NCBI RefSeq assembly: GCF_001411555.2
Contig: NC_049902.1
Location: 15,588,741-15,652,740 of the forward strand
Direction: 5' to 3'
Length of the DNA: 64,000 nt
From: Juglans regia
Lineage: Eukaryota; Streptophyta; Magnoliopsida; Fagales; Juglandaceae
In this document: positions 34,566 to 44,021 of the stretch, piece by piece
How positions within the stretch are numbered: position 1 is the stretch's first letter
Layout of the letters: each line of letters starts with the position of its first letter
Translations under genes and position numbers: made by a program
Notes under the pieces: generated by a model
The model's input: only the letters and a program-made list of their open reading frames with translations
Databases searched by the model: none
What the model was told of the DNA's origin: nothing

Positions 34566-35761
34566 CTAGTTTTCTGACTTCCAGCTAAAATTGGGGTGAT
34601 TGCGCCACCCTAGATTATAGGTATCAGAGTAAGGAGTAAAAGGCTTCTTGTACATACCTAAGGCACTACATTGTTCCTCATACATCCCTCTCATCTCAAC
34701 AAATGTGAGACACTCTTGGGCGAGGTGATCTACCCCACCACACACAAAACATGGTCCAAAAGACTCTGCATGATTAGCTACGTGTGTTGGCTTTAAGTCC
34801 TTAGTCTTTAACACCTCTAGCTCCCTAGTGAGCATCTCAACCTTTGCCTTTAGGTTATCATCTTCCCTGAGATGGTAAATTCCACCACCATTTAGGTTTC
34901 CTGTAGGTTGTGACCTATTTGTGCCCTCAGTAGCACTAGGTCCAGTCCAAATGTGAGATTTTTCAACAAGCTCATTGAGGTATTCTATGGCCTCATCAGG
35001 ATCGTTCTATAAGAACTCATCATTATATATCATCTCCACAAATTGGCCCTTTCTAGGTGTAAGTCCCTCATAAAAATAGCTCATTATGCGCCAATTCTCA
35101 TGCCTATGGTGATGACATATACTCAACAACCCCTTAAATCTCTCCCAAGACTGATACAAAGTCTCACTGTCCTTTTATACAAAGGTGGAAATTTTCTTTT
35201 TTAATGCATTGGTCTAATGTTGGGGAAAGTATATATTAAAGAAGACCCGAGTCATCTCACTCCATGACCCAATAGATCGGGGTCTCAGTGAGTATAGCCA
35301 ACTCTTAGCTCTATCCTTCAAAGAGAAAGAAAAGAACTTAGTCTCACAACGTCATCAGTTGCATTTTGACTATGAAAAGTCGCAACTACTTCCTCAAACT
35401 CCCTAATATGCACATACGGATTTTCATTTTCCAAGCCATGAAAAGTAGGGAGTAACTGTATCATCCCTGTTTTAAAACCCAATTGGCGAATATTAGCTGG
35501 AAACACGATGCATGATGGTGTGGCTGTGCGTGTAGGGTGGAGATAATCATGAAGAGTTCTAATGGGTTGATCTTCGTGTTCACTCATTTCCTTGAGACTG
35601 GATAGATTGTCAAATAAAGGATTTAAAAAATTTGATTCTGACTCTTCCACAGGCCTACAAGCAAATCTACCAAAGGTGTCTCTATATCTGTGCATGCAAG
35701 ATAACAAAATATTAAAAAAATTAAAAATACTATGAAAAGAAAGAAAAAAATAATGTGGCAA
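34566..35761 (-). pseudogene. gag of the Athila-like element, with zinc knuckle
   Basis: The first frame (35761-35318) carries 'RTLHDYLHPTRTATPSCIV' and 'IQLLPTFHGLENENPYVHIR', the well-known start of plant gypsy Gag. It shifts frame near 35330, then continues with RAKSWLYSL-like sequence and in-frame stops around 35180-35010, and regains an open frame at 34835-34566 with the knuckle CFVCGGVDHLAQEC (CX2CX4HX4C, all ligands present). Gag forms the virus-like particle of the element; this copy is broken by shifts and stops. It is followed directly by the protease region. Confidence is high for identity and for loss of function. Confidence 0.85.
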
Positions 35762-35836
35762 GCTAAAAGAGGGAACGAAGTTACCGCCTTTACAAACTGT
35801 TGAAAAGAAAAACTATCTAGCAATTCTTCTACCGTC

Positions 35837-35854
35837 TCCCCAGCAATGGCGCCA
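35837..35854 (-). other. Primer-binding site, Athila type (tRNA-Asp complementary)
   Basis: Reads TGGCGCCATTGCTGGGGA on -, five bases after the 5' LTR end. It is close to the classic TGGCGCCGTTGCCGGGGA. Confidence 0.85.
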
Positions 35855-35859
35855 AAATT

Positions 35860-37246
35860 TGACTACGCCCAAAGAATAACGCAGTAGTTGTAGCACAGCT
35901 TTACGGTCTCGATTCCATAGAGAGACAAATTAAAATAATAGTAGAATGAACAAAGAAACTAAAGAAAAATGTTAAATGATTAATGAAAATCAAAGATTAT
36001 TTTAAATACAATTAAAGTGAAGCAAAGTGACTAATGGAAAAAGTACTCAAATTTGACAAACAGTAAAGCGTCGGGAATCCCTTGCACAAATCTGGTATTT
36101 TAATTATTCTTACTTCATTAAATAACTCAATTGGGAACTCAATTCTCAAAATTCCCAATCGGAAGATATAGATTTATAAACCAAGATTAAACCAAATGTA
36201 ACCCTATGAAAATCATTCACCACTTTTAAAATACGTAAATTACTATCACTATTGAGAAAATCCAACAACGACAATATATTCAGAAAGCGATATTGTAGAA
36301 AAGAATTAAATCAATATAGATAAATAATTGATCCAAACATAATCAAACAGCTAATCCATTCAATAGAAAAAGCATGACTGAATCCATAAACAAAATAAAT
36401 TCTATGATTATTCGGAGAAGAAAACATCAACAATGAATTAAGAATGATAAAACGAAAGAGTTTTAGTAATTGAAAATCAAATACATAAATCAAAAATAAA
36501 TTAAAAATACCATCTAATGTGCAAGTTCATCCCTAGCCCTACTTGAGAATTTAGTTACCCATAAATATAATGTGCAACAAAAATCTCAAGAGAAAAATAG
36601 AGCAAACAACGGCCATGGAAATTAATTTCAGATCTTCCACCTTCAAACTGAGCCGTCTCCCCCCTTCTGAACTCCCCAATTTCGTGCTAATGTTATGCTT
36701 AAATAGGGTAGGAAAGAAACCCTAATGTCTTCATATTCCAACACATAAAATGGCCTAAATTTTAGGACCTAACTTGGCAGCTATATACACACTTCAGGAT
36801 TTCGAATTTGGAAATCCTTATTAGAGACAACATTTTTTCCCTTTAAGATAGATTTCTAACGCATCAAGAATCGCATAAATCTGATATTTGAGTGGAAAGT
36901 TATGATTACAATACTAAAGTGTGTCTATTTTGTCTCCTAACGCATTTTGGACTCTGATTCGAATTACTTTCAAACCCCATCATTATCCTTATTTGAAGAG
37001 TTCTACACTCGTTGAAAGTTCTTAGGTTGTTCAAACGTCTTGCCCACTTGAAAGTCCTTTGAATTTGAATGGGTCTGGACTTGCCTTTATATAGACTCTG
37101 AAATTAAACATAAAAATATGTTCAGGAATATCCCAAAGTAAATAAAAACTCAATTCAAGAATACACATTATTTCCAATGATTTCTATTAACATTTTAGCA
37201 TTTTAGTCCAATAATAGGGTATTTAGAGTGCACTTTTGTACACTCA
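35860..37246 (-). repeat. 5' LTR of the Athila-like element
   Basis: On - it starts TGAGTGTACAAAAGTGCACT and ends GGGCGTAGTCA. The body closely matches 29712-31043 but includes a segment near 36850-36950 (gcatcaagaatcgcataaat) that the other LTR lacks. ORF 36311-36493 is not a gene. Confidence 0.9.
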
Positions 37247-39367
37247 CTAGGACGCCTGCTTCATCTTGTAATACCCAAAGTGTCCCGAGTTCTCGATTGG
37301 GCTCCTCCAACTCCCCTAGCTCCTCCCCGATCTTCGCGCCCAGCTGATCCACGACCTGCGACAAAGGGGACGTTGAGAAATGTCAAGCCAAAGGTTAAAA
37401 ACAAAAATAGATTTGGCGAAGTAAGTGGAAGGAAGGAAATCTTACCTGGGTGAAAAGGGGATGTAGCATCTGCACCTTTTGCTCGGTGGTAGCAACCCTA
37501 GCATTGTCTAGGCTCGAAGACAAAGCCCGATCTCTGGCATCCTCGCCAGAGGAAGAGGGGCTGGCAACTGCAAGCTACCAGGAAAAGTTCAGGAGTGACC
37601 CCCAGCTCTGGGTGCACGGGCCAGGCGCAACGGGAGACGGAGGCCCTGAATCATCATCGTCACTTAACTCAATGACGGGAGGATCCAGGGAATCCCCCAT
37701 AGGATCGGCCATACTTGGCCCCTCGGAGGAGGGGGGGGGTGGGGGAGAAGCGGCACCAACAAGGGAGGAGGCGGACTCGAAGATTCCCTCTGGATGTTTG
37801 ACCTCGGAGGGGGGAACGTCCCCATCTTCCACCCCCACTTCTCTTTCCCCCTCATCTTCTTGGTCCTCTTCTTCCTCTTCGGCGTCGTCTTGGACGTAGA
37901 AGTTGGGATGTCTCGCTTTTTCTTCCTCCCCTCTTCGAAGGCCAAGCATCATGAGCCACCCCCCCGAGCATCTTCAAAGGCCCTGAACGGCTTGAATGTG
38001 CTGGGTCTGCGAGTTCGGGGCGCGCAAAGGAGCTGAAAAAGTGCGCCTTGAGGTTACACTCGTCCAGTTCTTCCTCTGAAGGTAGTAGAGGGTCGGGGAG
38101 GGATGAAGAAGGAGTAGGTCGGGGACACGTCGTAGTAGGAGGCCTGACGAATGAATGCGAACTCCCTGAAAAACGACATGGTTCCTCACGACGAAGGAAT
38201 CAGAATCCCTGAGCGTGCGCGTTCCTGCCCCTGGGAGGCCCCAACACGAATTCCCGATTCCCTGGCACAACTGCGGGAAGAAGAACCCCCAGGGTCACCG
38301 CTTTACCTCTCCTGGGGCGAATCATGATATACCTTCGATCGTTTTGCCCGATGATTGGAGGAACTTAAGATGCGCTTCCGGGTCCGGGGAGAGGGTATAC
38401 CACCCAATAAATTTCTACCGATAGAATACGAGTGATCGAGCGGGAACAAGTAATTGCGGATGTTCTCATCTGAGAGGATCGGATTGGTCTGTGACTTGTC
38501 AGGATGGGCCTGCACCCAAGCTGTCACCAACTCCAAGCGAGCCTCTTCCCTCCGATTGAGGGTAAGTTCCAGCTCTTCGCGGAAGGGGGGAATCCCCAAC
38601 ACTCCTGAATGGGATACTCCTTGTGGACGGCCTCCCCCTCGAGGTACTCCAAGGCCAAGCCGGACATGAAAAAAAATTTTTGGGACCACTCCTTTATGCT
38701 CAAGTGAGGCGATCTTTCGGCCATAGTCCAGGCTTGGAAACTGCAGATGCTTCCTGGCCGGTAGTTGAGGCGGTATACGTACAAGAACTCTCGAGCCGTC
38801 AAATTGGGGTATTCCTCGGGGGTCTTGGAAAGTACCATATGGAAGATGATACAACTAGATATTAGGAGCCGCCACGCATTAGGATGGAGTTGCGTCGGAG
38901 CTAGCCCAAGATAATTTAGAACCTTACAAACCGGACGGTAGAACGAGAGCCAGGGACCATTGGCGAACATTAATAGGAAAAAATCCTGTAACACCCCGTT
39001 CCCGGAGGTCCGGAGAGTTTGCTCTTAATACTTAAAATTAATTTAAATAACACAACTATAAAATCCAGAAAATCCCATAAAATATTAATCCATTTAATCA
39101 ATCCAAAAATCTAAGTTCCTCCATGGCGAAAATAAAGAAATCCCCAATAACATAAATTAGAAATTCTCCAAAAAAACTCGAAAACATCCTCAACTCATCA
39201 AATCAAATATCCGAAAAATAAATCAATTTACTAACTACGACTCTTACATAAGCATTTGTACCCTCAGACACTTATTCCTCTACGATCATTACATCTTGCT
39301 AAACTTTCTACTCTTGTTCTCCAGCTGAAGCGTCAAAATTATCTGAAAAATATATGGAGATGAGGGG

Positions 39368-39385
39368 TGAGTTATCAACAACTCA
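39368..39385. other. Palindrome TGAGTT / AACTCA followed by GTAAG
   Basis: 6-bp arms with loop atcaac, then gtaag. It occupies the same position class as hairpin 1 of LTR-A (TGAG...CTCA then GTAAG) in an otherwise dissimilar LTR. Confidence 0.55.
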
Positions 39386-39699
39386 GTAAGCAGAGAACAT
39401 ATATCAGTGTGTAAACATGAGCATGTACAGAAATCAGAATGCAGAACAAAACATTTTCATTTTCAGAGTGCGGAAGCAAAAAATGTTATCAAAATATCAG
39501 AGCGAAAATTTAGAAATAATCTCATTCAAAAATATTCTTTGGCATAGCATAAATGATCATCATCATCATCAGAACATCATATCAGAATAGAGGCCATGTA
39601 TAACCCCCGTGGTAGGGTTGTGCATCTGCGGATAGCCAAGCAGAACATAAAACACTCTGTCACCAAGATGTGCACTCAAAATAGAGACCACTACTCTAA

Positions 39700-39870
39700 C
39701 CCATGGCAGGGCTGTATCCACTATTATTACCCGTGGTTGGGCCGTATCCACTATTATAACCCGTGGTTGGGCCGTATCCACTATTATTACCTGTAGTTGG
39801 GCCGTATCCACTATTGTAACCCGTGGTTGGGCCGTATGCCACTATTATCACCTGTGGCAGGGCCGTAACT
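39700..39870. repeat. 30-bp tandem repeat, about five units
   Basis: The unit is gggccgtatccactatta then taacccgtggtt. The units near 39718-39835 are almost identical. The frame 39569-39811 and two overlapping frames are repeat artefacts. Confidence 0.88.
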
Positions 39871-42433
39871 GAACAGAGCGGAAATATAATCAAATTTAGA
39901 ATCAGAGAGTCATGCCAAAGATTTCAGAAATCACGTCTTATCCAAACAGAGTACTGAACAAAATTTTCAGAACAGAACAACATCATATCACAACATAATT
40001 TATGCACAAAATTTTATATTCGCTCTCTTTTTCAAAGTTCAAAACAGAATGTAAAAAATAAGCTCATGTCTACACCAGTCATGACAGAAAATACTTTATT
40101 CTTAAACAGAATCTCATGAGTAATGCAGAACAAATAACTAAGGTAGTTCAAATTTCTTTTCATAACAAAACATGCATATTTTTCAAAAAGGACCTCAGTT
40201 CATTTTATTTAATGCAAAGTCGAGCATAGGAACCCCGCTTACTTGAACTTCTTAGCTTTTTAGAATTTTTCTCAATATGTCGACAATTAACAATCGTCAC
40301 CTATCAAATAATCAAGTAATTTCTGTAAATTTCCAATCAATCACGTATTTCGATATTTAAGCCTAGGCTTATAAAATAATCTAGTTTAATTCCTCAAAGC
40401 CAAAAACCCTCAAAAGCCCAAAATATAACATTCGTTTCTAAAATTGGCAATGTCCATTTAATAACTTCGACTAAAAACATTTAAAAGTCTAAGTTACTTA
40501 CTATTGAAGTGTAATTATAAAATTTAATACTAGATAATATAATTATACCAAAATATTTTAAATTATACAACAACCATATAATAAACTAAGTCATAGTAAA
40601 AATACAACATTATCGATTATTCTTTTGAGAGAAACATAACAAATTTAAAGCACTTTAAGAAACATTTTTTACTAACAATAATATAAGAAATATCCTTAAT
40701 AAAAACAAAAAAAAAAACCCTTCGTAAAAGACAACCCAACCGAAAAAAAATAAAAACACAAACCACCTAGTGATTTGGCTTGTAACTGAAGGGTAAAAAC
40801 GTAATACCCTAGATCTAATCTTCCTTAACCTTACTTAAGAGCATAACACCTCAAAAAGCAGGGCAACAAGTTACTGGAACCACAAATACATGCGACGGAA
40901 GCTCACTAAAACCGAAAAGAGTTTTCAAGTGTGAAAAGAAAGAGGCAGCAACAAGGCTCACCGAGGAAGGAGGCTACACCAGGGATCCGATCGGAGCTGA
41001 GTGGCTTCGGTGGATATGCTGGCAGTTGGGTGGTGTGCTGATGATGAACGTGCGCTGAACAGGGCTGATGAAGAGTATTTAGCCAGCGGTTTGAGGTTGG
41101 CTAGGTGGTTTCGGCAGCGTGATAAGCAGAGCTAAGTAATGACAGAGAGAGAGCAAACGTAAGGGAGAGAGGGAGTAAACTGAGAGATAGGGAGAGGGGG
41201 TTTACGTATCATGCAGCGTCGGCGGTGAAAGGTGGTGCTAGGTGACAACTGGACGACTTCCGACTGTGGAGACTTATTCCCTTGGCGTACACTACTGCTG
41301 CTGCCGGCGGCGCTCGGCTGGTTTGCGTTGAATAGCAGCAAACAGAAAAGGAAAAAAAATGCTCTGTTTTCGAAGACAAAAACAGAGGTTTCTTCAATGG
41401 CTTGAACGATGGCTTAGGGCGGGATGCGACAGTAGCGTTGAGTCTGATTCGTGGGTTGCTGCTACGGGAAGGACGCTGGTGGCAGCGATTGGATTGTGTT
41501 GTGGAAGAGTTTGGCAGAGAGACTACCCTTCGGTGGTGGTTGTGCAGTTTCTCGTGGGGCTCGTGCGTGAAACAATGGTTGGGTGCGGCAAGGTGGTGAA
41601 CGTGGGGTTGAGGAGCCTTGGGGAAGATGAATACAATGGCAAGAGGGGCTGGGCTGGCTTGCGATTCAAAGTGGTGCGGCGGCTTGTGCTTGGGCAGCAG
41701 TTTTACTAGCATGGAATAACATGTGTCTATAAATATAGTGCAAAAATCCTAGAGATAAAAGAGATGTATGTGCGGATGGAAGGGTAAGCCGTGTGTGTGC
41801 ATGCATGCTGTGGGTGACGGAAAATAAGCAGTGTGAAAAATAATATAGATTGCAAGAGAAGAAAATAAAAAAAATTAAAACATGCGGGGAGAATAAAAAT
41901 AAACGGCCAAGATCTCCAAATAAATAAAAAAATTCACTACTCAAGTTCGTAATATAAAAACCTAAAATGTCAAACTCAAATAAATAAACAAATAAAAATC
42001 CAAAGTCCAACTATACCAATTTTGGGTCCGGGTGTTACAAAGCCACCCTCGTCTCCGTGCCGTCAGGATTCACCACATGCTTGCTCCCCTGAGGAATCTC
42101 CATAACAATGGAAGGAGGAGTTCTGTACTTGGAGAGGAACGCCCTAAGGTTGTCATCGAAGACTGAGGAAACTCAGTGTTTCCCTCTGAAAATTGGAGGA
42201 ACGAGATCAGCCTTGGGTGCCATTACAGTGGTAGGAAGCGACAGGAAAGTAAGAAGGGGAAAAAGGGTTGTAGTGAGGAAAGAAGAAGGCTGGAGAAAGA
42301 AATGGGAGAAAAATGCTGTGGCTGGAGAAAGAAAGGGGAGAAAAACGCGACGGCTGGAGAGAGAATGAGAGAAATGGCGGGAACACGATGGACGTAAGAA
42401 GGAGGAAATGGGTGAAGAAGAAAGGGAAGTGGG

Positions 42434-42443
42434 CTTTATATAG
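42434..42443 (-). promoter_or_regulatory. TATA box for the antisense ORF
   Basis: CTATATAAAG on -, with a pyrimidine-rich leader of about 190 nt before the ATG at 42223. This suggests the antisense ORF was transcribed from its own promoter and not from an LTR. No experimental support. Confidence 0.55.
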
Positions 42444-42464
42444 TGGAGGAAGGATGGAGAGCAC

Positions 42465-42843
42465 ATGGGAAACGGAGCGACCTTAACAGCAGCAATGGCA
42501 GCCATCATGTCAAGAGAGTGGAGGGCATGGACCAATGAGGTCCCAGGGCATGAAGGAAAGAGCTGTCAGCACATCCAATCGATCGTTGGGAGATGGGACG
42601 ACCTTGGGAGAGGAAGAGAGGCACCCATTGAACGGGAGGATGACCTCGGGAACTTGAAGCGATGGAAGTTGAACGGGCAGCACCATAATTAAAGATGTCA
42701 TGAATTCCCACCACGTGCCCATGATAGGAATTCGTGGGGTATTGTGAGGGAGGGGGCCATCCCAGAAGGGTCCCGGCCTAAGGAGGTTGAGTTACGAAAC
42801 CCAAGCCCTTAGACGAAACCCTATCGTGGGCTAAGAGCTTAGG
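42465..42843. other. Tat region between antisense promoter and LTR
   Basis: No gene. It contains a purine-rich run on + (gtgagggaggggg, about 42748-42760) that could be the Tat polypurine tract or the 3' LTR start. It ends at the insertion of the next LTR at 42844. Confidence 0.45.
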
Positions 42844-43352
42844 TGTGGCGCCTCCACCCCCGCGTGGAATTGGATGGTGATTGAGACGCCGAAACATGTA
42901 ACACAAGGCTACACACCCCTTGTACGTGACAAATAAAAGACCAAGCACCTAAGTACATTAGCAATATGCAATAACGATGCAACAGAAAGATTATAAAAGT
43001 CGGATAATTAGACAATGCGATAAGCAATTGCAAAGCACATGACACCATAAACTAATATCATAACCCAAAACATTGTCCCGAAACATAAACATAGGCCTTA
43101 AAGGCAAAATATCCCAAAAAGTATGAAGCATAATTTTAAAGTTCCCAAAACATGGAATTCCCACAAAAGAAACGTGAATCCACAAAAGTTGGCCATAAAC
43201 ATTGATGTCCTTTTTTTTTCCACAAAATACTTAAACTCCCGTACTCTTCATAACCATCGTCCCATCGGGAAATAGACACTAAGAAACTCTAGAAAATGTG
43301 CCGTTCTCTTTCTCTTGGTCATGGGTATCGTCTTCTACACCTGTAACAACTT

Positions 43353-43413
43353 CTACAATTCATGTTGGTGAATGGTAGTGGAAACTATCACAATGAGATT
43401 TCGAGAAATCTCA
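43353..43413. other. Three-hairpin module in the LTR-A-related LTR
   Basis: CTACAATTC / GAATGGTAG (one mismatch), then GGTAGT / ACTATC, then TGAGATTTC / GAAATCTCA (9 bp perfect, loop ga). Relative to LTR-A, the last pair G-C has become C-G, which keeps the stem. Confidence 0.65.
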
Positions 43414-43999
43414 ACAAGTAATCACACAACATACCACAGTTAATACAAGAATACAAAAAGTATATCATGATATGCGTGCATGAACATGTACTTGACTTAT
43501 GCCTTAACCAGAACTTAACTTATGCACTTGACCATTTGCAAAAGATTTGAAACAGAGACTTAAACTTTTCAGAAAAACTTCTTAACTTTTTCTTATTCAC
43601 GTGATCTTATTCAGAACTTGCCTTATCAGAACATATCACAAGATTTTCATCGAGTGATCCTTATCATATGAGCTCTTATACTTGTTCAGGGGGTGGATAC
43701 AATACGGCTCCCCTCCTTACACCGCGTGCTTCTGCTAGTCATCATACCATTAATGATCTATTGGTGGGAATTGCAGGCGGGACTCTACCACCATCCCTAC
43801 AGTTCGAGATACACAAAGAATCATAATAACTCGACCTTACTTCGTCGAATTACATGCCTTATGCACTTACTAGCATTAAGTGCTTCCTTGCTCCGGCATT
43901 CTTTAAAAAGAATCCATTCGATGTTCGTTGACTATTCTTCGTCGACCAAGGGGTTACTACTCTATTCTTATACACTCCAAAGTGGACAGAGGAGATCCA

Positions 44000-44021
44000 C
44001 TAGGGCATTCCCCCGCCCAAG
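44000..44021. other. 22-nt stem-loop in the LTR-A-related LTR
   Basis: Arms CTAGGGC and GCCCAAG, 8-nt loop. Relative to LTR-A (CTAGGAT/ATCCTAG) two paired positions changed on both sides. CCCAAG can also pair with CTTGGG just downstream (44016-44029). Confidence 0.65.

Larger units (their letters stand above)
29712..37246 (-). mobile_element. Athila-like Ty3/gypsy element with internal pol deletion
   Basis: Two direct LTRs (35860-37246 and 29712-31043) enclose PBS, gag, protease and the integrase C-terminus, all on -. The tRNA-Asp-type PBS and the DLGA protease motif fit the Athila group. RT, RNase H and the integrase core are missing. Flanks are ctagg (right) and ggcca (left), so no TSD, yet the interrupted antisense ORF would read through in frame if both flanks were simply joined. 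Confidence 0.88.
38987..42039 (-). mobile_element. 3053-bp LTR unit in the antisense ORF (TSD aatcc/aagcc)
   Basis: Ends TGTAACACCC and GGGTGTTACA form perfect 10-bp inverted termini. The flanks aatcc (38982-38986) and aagcc (42040-42044) differ at one base. Excision with one target copy restores the host ORF frame (VAFFLLMFA). It has no gag or pol, so it is probably a solo LTR. Its terminal sequence resembles the PBS-oriented LTR at 22193, which suggests sense on -. A TATA-like CTATATTTATAG at 41727-41738 would place most of the unit downstream of the start. The Pro/Ser-rich frame 41712-41209 (167 codons) begins next to it and matches nothing I know. Confidence 0.85.
28964..42223 (-). pseudogene. 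Antisense ORF of the Tat element, 'putative gypsy-type transposon' (Transposase_28-like) family, split by three insertions
   Basis: Pieces on the - strand: 42223-42040 (MAPKADLVPPIFRGK; TGA near 42175), 38986-37247, 29711-29621 and 29158-28964. The conserved core is LSFYRPVCKVLNYLGLAPTQ then LHPNAWRLLIS, as in the PF04195-type family. After a frameshift near 38550 come a basic region, an acidic Glu/Asp tract (about 37840-37900), a coiled-coil-like part (VVDQLGAKIGEELGELEE; KRKELINEVVLLKEHN) and the Pro-rich end GFPPYLAGVPPPPPPQ, stop at 28964-28966. The reading frame rejoins correctly across the 462-bp and 3.05-kb inserts once one target copy is removed, so it was coding before they arrived. 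An intron may lie near 37380-37450 (acceptor tttgtcgcag). Its molecular function is unknown. Extra ORFs are known in Tat elements. Confidence 0.75.

Noticed and set aside
29707..37251. A 5-bp target duplication for the Athila-like element
   Set aside because: The flanks ggcca and ctagg do not match, and the host frame joins without removing a duplicate.
37450..38036. Plus-strand Ser/Glu-rich frames (37450-37899, 37794-38036)
   Set aside because: Antisense shadows of the acidic tract of the - strand ORF, which has family-level support.
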